A stretch of DNA of 64,000 nt. It comes from Betaproteobacteria bacterium (GTDB lineage Bacteria; Pseudomonadota; Gammaproteobacteria; Burkholderiales; Casimicrobiaceae). Shown piece by piece: positions 25,064 to 35,216 of the stretch. Positions within the stretch are counted from its first letter, which is position 1. The number at the start of each line of letters is the position of its first letter. The stretch lies in contig JADKKQ010000012.1 in NCBI GenBank assembly GCA_016720425.1, positions 1 to 64,000 of the forward strand, given 5' to 3'. A model generated the notes under the pieces. The model saw only the letters and a program-made list of their open reading frames with translations. It was not told the DNA's origin and made no database searches. A program made the translations under genes and the position numbers.

Positions 25064-26280
25064 CGCGATTCACCTCCGCGTTCGCGGGTGCGCAGCGCCT
25101 CGCGCGAACGACCGGGGTCGAGGTTCACCGTCGGCTCGGCGGCGGGCGGCGTCGACTGCCGCGCCGCCGACAGGTCGGCGGCCGGGGCGGCGGCGGGGGC
25201 GGGCGCGCTCTGCTGGACCAGCTTGTCCAGCGGCAGGTAGAGCAGGCTGTTGCCGCCGGCCTTCTGGTCGACCAGCACCTTGCTGGAGTTGCCGATCACC
25301 GACTGCATCATGTCGAGGTAGAGCCGCTCCCGCGTCACGGCGGGGGCCTTCGTGTACTCGACCAGGATCTGGCGGAAGCGCGACGCGTCGCCCTCGGCCC
25401 TCTGCACGACTTCCGCCTGGTAGCCGTTCGCTTCCTCGAGCAGCCGCGAGGCGTTGCCCCGGGCGCGCGGCACGACGTCGTTGGCGTAGGCCTGGCCCTC
25501 GTTGCGGAATCGCTCGCGGTCCTGGCCCGCCTTGACGGCGTCGTCGAAGGCCGCCTGCACCTTGTCCGGCGGCTGCACGTTCTGCAGCGTGACCTTCTGC
25601 ACGTAGATGCCGGTGCCGTAGCGATCGAGCATCTCCTGCATCAGCTTCTCCGCCGACTTGGCGATCTGCTCGCGGCCCTCGTACAGCGCGAAGTCCATCT
25701 TCGCCTTGCCGATGACCTCGCGCATCGCGGTCTCGGCCACGAAGGCGACCGTCTGCTCGGGTCGCCGGACGTTGAACAGGTAGCCCTCGGCGCTCTTGAG
25801 GTTGTACTGGACCGCGAACTGGATGTCGATGATGTTCTCGTCGTCGGTCAAGGACAGCGCCTCGCGCTCGACCTTGTTCTTGGGCGTGTTCCGGTAGCCG
25901 ATCTCGATGGTCTTGACCTGCGAGAAGTCGACCAGCTCGACCGCCTCGACCGGGAACGGCAGGTGCCAGCGCGGCCCCGGCTGCGTGGTCTCGGTGTACT
26001 TGCCGAAGCGCGTGACCACGCCGCGGCGACCCTCGTCGACGATGTAGAACCCGCTGGCGAGCCAGACGCCCAGCACCAGCGCGACCAGGAGGCCGGCGCC
26101 GCCCATCGGCAGCCGCAGGCGGCGGCCGGGAGGCTCGGACGGGGGCGGGTTGTTGTCGGGGCCCGACTTGCGCCCGAAGAGGTCGGCGAGGCGGCGGTTG
26201 ACGTTGCGCCAGATCTCGTCGAGATCGGGCGGTCCGCCGCCGCCGCCGCGCTTGCCCCACTGTGGATCGTTGAGCGACAT
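25060..26280 (-). CDS. hflK: HflK, regulator of FtsH protease (SPFH family)
   Basis: Partner of HflC, 406 residues. A cytoplasmic Gly/Pro-rich N-terminus (RGGGGGPPDLDEIWRNVNRRL) precedes one membrane helix (GGAGLLVALVLGVWLASGFYIV, about 80-101) and the SPFH domain beginning GRRGVVTRFGKYTETTQPG. The helical region has ARGNASRLLEEANGYQAEVVQRA, and the C-terminus is a Pro/Ala-rich linker. It lies 59 bp after hflX in the same direction. Confidence 0.96.
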   Translation of the reverse strand: MSLNDPQWGKRGGGGGPPDLDEIWRNVNRRLADLFGRKSGPDNNPPPSEPPGRRLRLPMGGAGLLVALVLGVWLASGFYIVDEGRRGVVTRFGKYTETTQPGPRWHLPFPVEAVELVDFSQVKTIEIGYRNTPKNKVEREALSLTDDENIIDIQFAVQYNLKSAEGYLFNVRRPEQTVAFVAETAMREVIGKAKMDFALYEGREQIAKSAEKLMQEMLDRYGTGIYVQKVTLQNVQPPDKVQAAFDDAVKAGQDRERFRNEGQAYANDVVPRARGNASRLLEEANGYQAEVVQRAEGDASRFRQILVEYTKAPAVTRERLYLDMMQSVIGNSSKVLVDQKAGGNSLLYLPLDKLVQQSAPAPAAAPAADLSAARQSTPPAAEPTVNLDPGRSREALRTRERGGESR

Positions 26281-26339
26281 GAATTGAGAGACGTTACCGA
26301 AAAAGCGGGATCGGGGCTGCCGTGGACTTCGGCACGCGA

Positions 26340-27473
26340 TCAGAGTCTGACAGCGGGGAGGTCGAGAACGTTCGGCAGCGGGACGTGGGCCGGAAAACGC
26401 TCGGCCAGCGCGGCGCGCAGATCAGCGCAACCCTCGCCTGTCAAAGCGCTCAATCGGACGCCGCAAATGATACCAGATTCGTCCCGTTCGCTGCCCGGCG
26501 CGGTGCCCGCGGCGTCGATCTTGTTCCAGACGCGGATCTGCGGCACCCGGTCGGCGCCGATCTCGGCCAGCACGGCCTCGACGGCCGCGATCTGCTCGTC
26601 GCGGTTGGCGTGGCTGGCGTCGATCACGTGCAGCAGCAGGTCGGCGTCGGCGGCCTCGGACAGCGTCGCCCGGAATGCCGCCACCAGGTCGTGCGGCAGG
26701 TCGCGGATGAAGCCGACGGTGTCGGAGAGCACGATCGGATCGGCGCCGGGGACGTGGAAGCGGCGCAGCGTCGTGTCGAGGGTGGCGAACAGCTGGTCGG
26801 CGGCGTAGGCCCGGGCCCGGGTCAGCCGGTTGAACAGCGTCGACTTGCCGGCATTGGTGTAGCCGACCAGGGCAACGGTGCGCACCGATGCCCGCCGGCG
26901 GGTGCGGCCCTGCGTGGCGCGCTGGCGGGCGACGTGCGCGAGACGATCGTTGAGGACGCGGGCACGGTTGCCCAGCAGCCGGCGGTCGGTTTCGAGCTGC
27001 GTCTCGCCGGGGCCGCGCAGCCCGATGCCGCCTTTCTGCCGCTCGAGGTGGGTCCAGCCGCCGACCAGTCGCGTCAGCTGGTGCTTGACCTGCGCGAGTT
27101 CGACCTGCAGCTTGCCCTCGGCGCTGCGCGCGCGCAGCGCGAAGATGTCGAGGATCAGGCTGACGCGGTCGACGACGCGGCACTGCAGCGTCTGCTCGAG
27201 GTTGCGCTGCTGCGCGCCGGTCAGCGGGTGATCGAAGATGACGACGTCGCCGTCGCCGGCGGTCCGGCAGGCGGCGATCTCCTCGACCTTGCCCTTGCCG
27301 GCGAACAGCGCCGCGTCGGGACGCAGGCGGCGGCCGGTCACGCGAGCGATCACGGTCGCGCCGGCGGACACCGCCAGCGCCTCGAGTTCGCCCATGCGCT
27401 GTGCCGGGTCGCCCTCGCCGAGGTCGAGGCAAACGAGCACGGCGCGGTCGCCGCCGGAGGGGCGTTCAAACAT
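26340..27473 (-). CDS. hflX: Ribosome-associated GTPase HflX
   Basis: GTPase that splits stalled 70S ribosomes, 377 residues. The N-terminal HflX domain includes LFAGKGKVEEI and FDHPLTGAQQRNLEQTL; the linker shows GGIGLRGPGETQLETDRRLL. The G domain has GYTNAGKST (204-212), SDTVGFIRDLP and NKID. It belongs to the conserved hfq-hflX-hflK-hflC run and lies 78 bp after hfq. Confidence 0.96.
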   Translation of the reverse strand: MFERPSGGDRAVLVCLDLGEGDPAQRMGELEALAVSAGATVIARVTGRRLRPDAALFAGKGKVEEIAACRTAGDGDVVIFDHPLTGAQQRNLEQTLQCRVVDRVSLILDIFALRARSAEGKLQVELAQVKHQLTRLVGGWTHLERQKGGIGLRGPGETQLETDRRLLGNRARVLNDRLAHVARQRATQGRTRRRASVRTVALVGYTNAGKSTLFNRLTRARAYAADQLFATLDTTLRRFHVPGADPIVLSDTVGFIRDLPHDLVAAFRATLSEAADADLLLHVIDASHANRDEQIAAVEAVLAEIGADRVPQIRVWNKIDAAGTAPGSERDESGIICGVRLSALTGEGCADLRAALAERFPAHVPLPNVLDLPAVRL

Positions 27474-27551
27474 GAGCGAAGGCGCTGCGGCGGAACGGAC
27501 GGCGCGAAGCCGGCGCTGCCACGCCGGGCAGGGGAAGCGATGCGGCGGTGA

Positions 27552-27800
27552 TCAACCCTCGGTGTCGCCGCTGGGCGCGTGCTGCGGCATGGTCACCGCG
27601 CGCGCCGGGACGACGGTGGAGATCGCGTGCTTGTACACCATCTGGGTGACGGTGTTCTTGAGCAGGACGACGTACTGGTCGAACGACTCGATCTGCCCCT
27701 GCAGCTTGATGCCGTTGACGAGGTAGATCGAGACCTGCACGTGTTCCTTGCGCAGGGTGTTCAGGAACGGGTCTTGTAGCATTTGCCCTTTGGTGCTCAT
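27552..27800 (-). CDS. hfq: RNA chaperone Hfq
   Basis: Sm-like hexameric protein of 82 residues that pairs small RNAs with mRNAs. Sm1 has the QDPFLNTLRKEHVQVSIYLVNG distal/proximal-face residues, and Sm2 has the hallmark YKHAIS (YKHAISTVVP). The acidic C-terminal tail is short. GGAG lies eight bases before the ATG. It is 100 bp after der. Confidence 0.98.
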   Translation of the reverse strand: MSTKGQMLQDPFLNTLRKEHVQVSIYLVNGIKLQGQIESFDQYVVLLKNTVTQMVYKHAISTVVPARAVTMPQHAPSGDTEG

Positions 27801-27900
27801 CGCTTGCTCCGCGGTTGTTGTTGGTCGGGCCGCCGCTGGCGGACCGCCTCGGGGCTTGACGGAACCCCGCCCATCCCAGTTGGGGACGCAGCGCAGGGTT

Positions 27901-29299
27901 TCAACGGCCCTTGCGGCGAGCCGGGACGTCCGCGTACGGGTTGGCGCCGGTCTTGAATTGTACCCGAAGAGGGGTTCCGCGCAGTTTGAACGCGTCGGAG
28001 AAGAAATGTTCCAGATACCGCCGGTACGACTCGGGCACCTCGCCGAGCGCCGTCCCGTGGACGATGATCAGCGGCGGGTTGTGCCCGCCCTGGTGGGCGT
28101 AGCGCAGCTTCGGCCGGCCTCCCCCCGCCCGCGGCGGCTGCTGCTTCTCGACGGCGGCGATCAGTGCCCGGGTGAGCCTGGGTGTCGGCAGCCGCGCCAT
28201 CGCCGCCGCGTAAGCCGCATCCACCGAGCGCAGCAGCGCCGCGACGCCGGTGCCCGCCCTGGCCGACACGTAGTGGTGGTGCGCGAAGGACAGGAAGGCG
28301 AGCTTGCGGTCGACTTCGCGCTTGATCTCGTCGCGGCGGTCGGCGGGCAGCCCGTCCCACTTGTTGATGCCGATGACCAGCGCCCGGCCGGACTCGAGGA
28401 TGAAGCCCGCGAGGTGTGCGTCCTGGTCGGAGATCTGCTGCTGGGCGTCGAGCAGCAGCACCACGACGTTGGCGTATTCGATCGCCTGCATCGTCTTGAT
28501 CACCGAGAACTTCTCGACCGCCTCGAACACCTTGCCGCGGCGGCGGACGCCGGCGGTGTCGATCAGCGTGTACTTGCTGCCCGTGGCGCTCGAAGTCGAG
28601 ATAGATCGAGTCGCGCGTCGTGCCGGGCTGGTCGAAGGCGATCACCCGCTCCTCGCCCAGCAGCGTGTTGACCAGCGTCGACTTGCCGACGTTGGGGCGG
28701 CCGATGATCGCCACCTTGATCGGGCCGGCGGTTCGCTCTTCGCCGGGTTCGCCCTCGTCCTCGGGCTCGTCCGGGGCTGCTTCGGCGGCGGCTTCCGGGG
28801 GCAGCCGCGCCAGCGCTTCCTCCATCAGCACGGAGACGTTCTCGCCGTGCGCCGCAGAGATCGGGTGCGGCTCGCCCAGCCCGAGTTCGTAGAATTCGGC
28901 GGCGGCGCGCTCCGATTGCAGGCCTTCCGCCTTGTTGACGGCCAGCACGATCGGCCGGCCCGACCGCCGCAGGAGGTCGGCGATGCCGCGGTCCTGGTCG
29001 GTCAGGCCGCCGCGGGCGTCGAGCAGGAACACGACGACATCGGACTCGGCGATCGCCTGCCGCGTCTGCTTCGCCATCTCGTGCAGGATGCCCTCGGTCG
29101 CGACCGGCTCGAAGCCGCCGGTGTCGACGACCAGGAAGGAGCGCTCGCCGATCCGCGCGCGACCGTAGTGCCGGTCGCGGGTCAGGCCCGGGAAGTCGGC
29201 GACCAGCGCCGCGCGGGTGCGGGTGATGCGGTTGAACAGCGTCGACTTGCCGACGTTGGGACGGCCGACGAGGACGATGGTGGGTAGCCAGTGGGCCAA
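27901..29299 (-). pseudogene. der: Ribosome-assembly GTPase Der (EngA), split by an apparent one-base insertion
   Basis: Double-GTPase needed for 50S assembly. The first G domain is intact in the upstream frame (VGRPNVGKST, DTGGF, NKAEG), as is the start of the second (GRPNVGKSTLVNTLLGEERV). After YLDFERHG the frame turns to nonsense, while the expected continuation KYTLIDTAGVRRRGKVFEAV appears one frame over and runs to a normal KH-domain end (NPYADVPARRKGR). Removing one G from the GGG on the minus strand at 28582-28580 restores a 465-residue Der. Because der is essential in other bacteria, a sequence error is the likeliest cause. The start would be TTG at 29299; no ATG fits. The unrepaired frame runs on to 27797. 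Confidence 0.9.
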
Positions 29300-29533
29300 G
29301 ATGAACTCTGCGCCTTGCGGTGACGGTGGCCCGCACGCGCCGCCTGCAGGGTGCGCGGCCGGGGCGTGTCGAGGGATGCGCGCGGGAGCGGCGCGTCGTG
29401 GCGAAGTTTACGCGAGGTCGCCGCGTGCTGCGGCGCGGCCCGGACTGCCGGGGCGCCGCGACGGCGCAGCGCCGCTGGGGCGGCGTCGGTGGCGTCGTGC
29501 TAACCTGCCGCGTTGCGGTACCCCGGAGAAACG

Positions 29534-30334
29534 ATGCCCGCTGCTGAATCGCCGACTGCTGCCGCGCCGCGGAGGCGCCGCGCGCGCCGCCTCGCCTCCG
29601 GAGCGCTGGCGGTCTTCGCACTGCTTCTCGCGGGACCCGTCGTCACGCTGCTGTCCGGACGGGTCGCGGCGGGGACCGACTGGCGCACGGCGACCCACCG
29701 CTCGGCGGGCATCGCGCCCGACCCGGCGACGACGCACGAGGCGGTGGTCCAGGTCTACGCCGGCCGGGCGTTCGGCTGGCGCGGCGCGTTCGCCGACCAC
29801 ACCTGGCTCGCCGCCAAGCCGGCCGGAGCCGCCGCGTACACCCGCTACGAGGTGATCGGCTGGTATGCCGGCGGCGACCGCAGCGTGGTGGCGGTTTCCG
29901 ACCGGCGGGCACCGGACGCCGAGTGGTACGGCAATCCGCCCCGCCTGGTGCGCGAGCTGCGGGGCCACGCGGCAGAACGCGTCATCGCCCGCCTGCCGGA
30001 AGCAATCGCCGCCTACGGCTACCCGAACACCTACCGCGCCTGGCCCGGCCCCAACAGCAACACCTTCGTTGCCCACCTCGGCCGCGCGTTGCCCGAATTG
30101 AGGCTCGCGCTGCCACCGACGGCGATCGGCAAGGACTTCCTGCCCCTCGACCGGATGCTCGGTCCGACGCCGAGCCACACCGGCGTCCAGTTCTCGGTGT
30201 ACGGCCTCTTCGGCGTCAGCGCGGGGATCGAGGAGGGGCTCGAAGTCAACCTGCTGGGGCTCGTCACCGGCGTCGACGTCGCGAATCCCGCGCTCAAGCT
30301 GCCGGGGTTCGGACGCGTGCCCGGCGACGGCTGA
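29534..30334 (+). CDS. DUF3750 family protein
   Basis: A 266-residue protein with a basic N-terminus followed by one membrane anchor or signal (ALAVFALLLAGPVVTLLSG, about 24-42). The body carries the family pattern VVQVYAGRAFGWRGAFADHTWLA, WYGNPPRLVRELRGHAAE, and NSNTFVAHLGRALPEL, which looks like an enzyme-like domain with conserved His and Asn-Ser-Asn residues; similarity to lipid-acting or peptidase-like NlpC/LRAT folds is a guess. GGAGA precedes the ATG at 29534. It is the only plus-strand gene inside the long minus-strand block, splitting der from bamB. Confidence 0.8.
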   Translation: MPAAESPTAAAPRRRRARRLASGALAVFALLLAGPVVTLLSGRVAAGTDWRTATHRSAGIAPDPATTHEAVVQVYAGRAFGWRGAFADHTWLAAKPAGAAAYTRYEVIGWYAGGDRSVVAVSDRRAPDAEWYGNPPRLVRELRGHAAERVIARLPEAIAAYGYPNTYRAWPGPNSNTFVAHLGRALPELRLALPPTAIGKDFLPLDRMLGPTPSHTGVQFSVYGLFGVSAGIEEGLEVNLLGLVTGVDVANPALKLPGFGRVPGDG

Positions 30335-30367
30335 CGGGCGCCGCCGCCGGCGCGCGCGCCGCGGGGG

Positions 30368-31582
30368 CTACCGCGTGCCGACCGCGTACAGCGTGCCGCC
30401 CTGGCTTTGCCAGACCGCCCGGTCGCCGACCGCAATCGGCTGCGCGGCGGCGGCGGAACCGTCGGTCGCGATGCGTCCGACGAGATTGCCGTCATTGCGG
30501 TCCATGAGGTGCAGGTAGCCTTCGCCGTCGACGACACCGACGTGGTCGCCGACGATCACCGGGCCGCCGATGAAGCGCTTCTCGAGCTTGTCCTGTTTCC
30601 AGATCGACGCGCCGGTCGCGTTGTCCAGCGCGTGCAGGCTGCCCTTGTCGTCGGTCACGTAGAGGTAGCGCGAATCGAGCGTCAGACCCTCCAGGCTCGA
30701 TATGTCGCGCGACCACAGCAGCGTGCCGCGGGTCGCGTCGAAGCAGGCGACGCGACCCTGGAAGGCGACCGCGCAGACCTGCCGCTCCCGGACCACCGGC
30801 AGGCTGGTGATGTCGGCGATGCGTTCCAGCTCCGTCGCGCCCTTGGGGGTGGCGACGCTGCCCTCCCAGCCGATGGTGCCGGTTGCGTGGTCCAGCGCCA
30901 GCAGCTTTCCGCCCGGCGTGCCGGTGAACAGCCCGCCGCGGGTGGCGGTGCCCCCGGCGTAATTGCGGACGGTGAGCGGCGGATTGACGCGCTGGTAGAC
31001 CCACTTGCGCGAACCGTCGGCGGCGCTGAGCCCGTAGGTGCGACCGTCGCCCGACGACACCGCGACGATGCCCTCGGCCACGTCGGACGGGCTCACCACC
31101 TCGCTGCTGACCTTGGCCTGCCAGCGCGGCTTGCCGTCGGGATCGAAGGCGAGCACTTCGCCCTTGTCGGTGCCGACGACGATCACGTTCGCATCGGCGC
31201 CCACCCCGGCCGACAGCGACTTGCCGGCGCTGACGCGCCAGGCGCTGCGCCCGGTGGCGGACTCGAAACGCGCCAGCGTGCCGTCGGGGGCCGCGGCGAA
31301 GATCGCATCGCCGACCGACGCCGGCGCGAAGCCCGGCCGGGCCCTGCCGACCGCCGCCTGCCAGGCGACCTGCGGCGTGACCGCGGCCGTGAACTCGGGC
31401 AGCGGCCCCGGCTTCTTCTTGCTGCCGGTGAGCCAGCCGAACGAGGGGACGGGGATCGAGGGTATCCAGGACGACAGCGTCGAGCATCCCGCGAGCAGCA
31501 TCGCGGCAGTGAAGGCCACGGCGACGGCAAGCGGGCGGGCCGTCGCCGGGCGGGCGTCATGCGCGCGCACGCCGGGCCTCAT
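30368..31582 (-). CDS. bamB: Outer-membrane protein assembly factor BamB
   Basis: Lipoprotein of the BAM complex, 404 residues. The lipobox LLAGC places the lipidated Cys at 33, followed by a Pro-rich linker and an eight-bladed PQQ-like beta-propeller (repeats such as GTDKGEVLAFDPDGKPRWQA and ATGTIGWEGSV). It assists folding of outer-membrane beta-barrels with BamA. The start overlaps the upstream stop (ATGA), an arrangement usual for yfgM-bamB. Confidence 0.95.
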   Translation of the reverse strand: MRPGVRAHDARPATARPLAVAVAFTAAMLLAGCSTLSSWIPSIPVPSFGWLTGSKKKPGPLPEFTAAVTPQVAWQAAVGRARPGFAPASVGDAIFAAAPDGTLARFESATGRSAWRVSAGKSLSAGVGADANVIVVGTDKGEVLAFDPDGKPRWQAKVSSEVVSPSDVAEGIVAVSSGDGRTYGLSAADGSRKWVYQRVNPPLTVRNYAGGTATRGGLFTGTPGGKLLALDHATGTIGWEGSVATPKGATELERIADITSLPVVRERQVCAVAFQGRVACFDATRGTLLWSRDISSLEGLTLDSRYLYVTDDKGSLHALDNATGASIWKQDKLEKRFIGGPVIVGDHVGVVDGEGYLHLMDRNDGNLVGRIATDGSAAAAQPIAVGDRAVWQSQGGTLYAVGTR

Positions 31583-32313
31583 TTCGCCGGTGCCGCCGCG
31601 GTCGCCGGGGCCGCGGGTGCCGCCGGTGCCGCCGGTGTCGCCGATGCGCTGCCGCCGGCGGCCGCCGGGCTGCCGGCGGTCGGGCCGCCGAGGGAGTCGA
31701 GCTTCACCTGGACGTAGGCGCGATACGGCGACTTGCTGTCGAGCTTCGCCAGCGCCGTCTCGTAGGCGGCACGGGCGTCGGCGCCGCGGCCGGCAGCGGC
31801 GAGGATGTCGCCGCGCAGGTCGGAGTAGATCCCGGCGAAGGGCTCGTCGTGCCGCGCGTCGAGCGTCCGCAGCGCGTCGTCGTGCTTCTTTTCGTCGAAC
31901 AGCACTTCCGCCAGGCGAAAGCGCGCGATCTGCTTCAGGTCATCCTCGCTGGCGCGTTCGAGAACGAACTGCAGCTGGGTCTTCGCGCCGGCCTGGTCGC
32001 CGGACTTGAACAGCAGGCCGGCGAGCAGCATCGCGCCGCGCGGCGCATAGCTCGTGCCCGCGAAGCGATCGGCGAGCTGGCTCATCGCGTCCTTGGCCTT
32101 GGCGACGTCGTTGCCCCGGGCCGCCGACGCGATCGCGCCGTAGAGCACCGCGGCCTGCTCGGCCTGGTTGTGCTGCCACCACCGCCACCCCTGCACGGCG
32201 ACGATGGCGACGCAGACGGCGATGACGATGCCGCTGATGAGGTTGCCCCAGCGCCGCCACCAGGCCTTGAGGTCTTCCAGCTGTTCCTGCTCTTCGAGAT
32301 CGTAGACTGCCAT
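31579..32313 (-). CDS. YfgM-type TPR ancillary SecYEG translocon subunit
   Basis: A 244-residue membrane-anchored periplasmic TPR protein. The N-terminus MAVYDLEEQEQLEDLKAWWRRWGN and the single helix LISGIVIAVCVAIVAVQGW (about 26-44) are diagnostic; TPR-like helices follow, and the C-terminus is a low-complexity Ala/Pro tail. In E. coli YfgM works with PpiD at the Sec translocon and also affects the RcsB pathway. AAGGAA precedes the ATG at 32313. Coupled to bamB. Confidence 0.93.
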   Translation of the reverse strand: MAVYDLEEQEQLEDLKAWWRRWGNLISGIVIAVCVAIVAVQGWRWWQHNQAEQAAVLYGAIASAARGNDVAKAKDAMSQLADRFAGTSYAPRGAMLLAGLLFKSGDQAGAKTQLQFVLERASEDDLKQIARFRLAEVLFDEKKHDDALRTLDARHDEPFAGIYSDLRGDILAAAGRGADARAAYETALAKLDSKSPYRAYVQVKLDSLGGPTAGSPAAAGGSASATPAAPAAPAAPATAAAPAK

Positions 32314-32341
32314 CGTCGTTCCTTGGTTGCGAATCCAGATC

Positions 32342-32402
32342 GGGGTCAGAGCCGCAATGCGGCATCCGACGGGTCGGCGCGAATAGTTACGGCTCTGACC
32401 CC
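32342..32402. repeat. REP-like inverted repeat (GGGGTCAGAGCC arms) over the hisS stop codon
   Basis: GGGGTCAGAGCCG (32342-32354) and CGGCTCTGACCCC (32390-32402) are perfect inverted arms 35 bases apart. Extragenic repeats with GGGGTCAGA-type arms are known near REP-associated tyrosine transposases; no such transposase is in this window. The right arm encodes the last residues of HisS (GSEP) and supplies its TAA region. Confidence 0.65.
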
Positions 32403-33667
32403 ATGGTGCGGGCGGCAAGCGTGCTCGCCAGCGCGGCCAGCGGAACCGTCGTCTGGTCGCCGCTCTCGCGCAGCGGCTTGATGCCGACGGTGTTCGCGGC
32501 GACCTCGTCTTCACCGATGACCAGCGCGAAGCGCGCGCCGGAAGCGTCGGCCTTCTTCATCTGCGACTTGAAGCTCCCGCCGCCGGCATTGACGACGACG
32601 TCGACGCCCGCGTCGCGCAGGCTTTCGCCGGCGATCGCCGCCAGCCGCTGCGTGCCCTCGCCGGCGTGCACGATGTATGCCGCGGGCGCGTCGGCTGCGG
32701 CGGTGCCCGCCTCCTGCAGCAGCAGCACCATGCGCTCGACGCCGATCGCGAAGCCGCAGGCCGGCGTCGGCTTGCCGCCCAGCTGCTCGAACAGGCCGTC
32801 GTAGCGGCCGCCGCCGGCGACGGTGCCCTGCGCGCCCAGGCGGTCGGTGACCCACTCGAACACCGTGCGGTTGTAGTAGTCGAGCCCGCGCACCAGCCGC
32901 GCGTTGACCGCGAAGGCGATGCCGTGGTCGGCGAGCAGCTGCTGCAGCCCGTCGAAGTGGGCGCGCGAGGCGCCGCCGAGGCGATCGAGCAGCCGCGGCG
33001 CGCCGGCGATCACCGCCTGCATCGCCAGGTTCTTGCTGTCGAGGATGCGCAGCGGATTGGCGTGCAGCCGCCGCTTCGCGTCGTCGTCGAGCTGCTCCGC
33101 GTGCCGCTCGAAATAGTCGATCAGCGCCTGTCGGTGGGCACGGCGCTCGTCGGCGTCGCCGATGGAGTTGACGTGCAGCGTGATGCCGCGGTCGAGTCCC
33201 AGTTCGCGCCACAGCCGGGCCAGCAGCACGATCTGCTCGGCGTCGACGTCGGGTCCGGCGAAGCCCAGCGCCTCGACGTCGAACTGGTGGAACTGGCGGT
33301 AGCGGCCCTTCTGCGGACGCTCGTGGCGGAACATCGCGCCGGCGGTCCACACGCGCTGCGGCCGCTCGTAGCAGAGGTTGTGCTCGATCGCCGCCCGGAC
33401 GATGCCGGCGGTGGCCTCGGGCCGCAGCGTCAGCCGCTCGCCGTTCAGCCGGTCCTCGAACGAGTACATCTCCTTTTCCACGACGTCGGTGTGCTCGCCG
33501 ATGCCGCGCACGAACAGCGCCGTCGGCTCGACGATGGGGACGCGCAGGTTGCGGTAGCCGTATTGCGCGAACACGCGGCGCGCAACGTCCTCGAAGCGCT
33601 GCCACAGCGACGCCTCGCCGGGCAGCACGTCGTTCATCCCCTTGACCGCCTGCAGCGCGTCGGCCAT
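32387..33667 (-). CDS. hisS: Histidyl-tRNA synthetase
   Basis: Class II synthetase of 426 residues that charges tRNA-His. Motif 2 region shows MFRHERPQKGRYRQFHQFDVE; the histidine-A signatures ARGLDYYNRTVFEW (here RLVRGLDYYNRTVFEW) and the motif 3 region ACGFAIGVERMVLLL are present; the C-terminal anticodon domain runs from about 325. Its AGGAGG ribosome site, eight bases upstream of the ATG, lies inside the adjacent 85-bp repeat, and its stop lies in a REP-like repeat. Confidence 0.97.
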   Translation of the reverse strand: MADALQAVKGMNDVLPGEASLWQRFEDVARRVFAQYGYRNLRVPIVEPTALFVRGIGEHTDVVEKEMYSFEDRLNGERLTLRPEATAGIVRAAIEHNLCYERPQRVWTAGAMFRHERPQKGRYRQFHQFDVEALGFAGPDVDAEQIVLLARLWRELGLDRGITLHVNSIGDADERRAHRQALIDYFERHAEQLDDDAKRRLHANPLRILDSKNLAMQAVIAGAPRLLDRLGGASRAHFDGLQQLLADHGIAFAVNARLVRGLDYYNRTVFEWVTDRLGAQGTVAGGGRYDGLFEQLGGKPTPACGFAIGVERMVLLLQEAGTAAADAPAAYIVHAGEGTQRLAAIAGESLRDAGVDVVVNAGGGSFKSQMKKADASGARFALVIGEDEVAANTVGIKPLRESGDQTTVPLAALASTLAARTMGSEP

Positions 33668-33670
33668 GGC

Positions 33671-33926
33671 TCAGGCCTCCTGCCGGGCCGCCCCAAAGGA
33701 GGCCTGGGCCCCTCGGGGGGAAGCGAGCACAGCGAGCAACGGGGGGGCGTCATCTCAGGCCTCCTGCCGGGCCGCCCCAAAGGAGGCCTGGGCCCCCTCG
33801 GGGGGAAGCGAACGTAGTGAGCGACGGGGGGGCGTCATCTCAGGCCTCCTGCCGGGCCGCCCCAAAGGAGGCCTGGGCCCCCTCGGGGGGAAGCGAACGT
33901 AGTGAGCAACGGGGGGGGGCGTCATC
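33671..33926 (-). repeat. Three tandem 84/85/87-bp repeats between ispG and hisS
   Basis: Units start at 33671, 33755 and 33840 and differ by a few bases, mainly in the lengths of G/C runs. On the minus strand each begins after TGAG with ATGACGCCCCCC and ends with GGCAGGAGGCCTGAG, so each carries a strong Shine-Dalgarno six bases before the ATG of the next unit. The middle unit reads as a 27-codon frame ending QEA-stop. The unit next to hisS provides the hisS ribosome site. Internal palindrome AGGCCTCC/GGAGGCCT. Confidence 0.9.
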
Positions 33927-35213
<1,287 letters not shown>

Positions 35214-35216
35214 CGA

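Noticed and set aside
27797..27900. Extension of Der to 500 residues at its C-terminus
   Set aside because: The long frame after the frameshift is nonsense; the true Der end is in the other frame at 27901.
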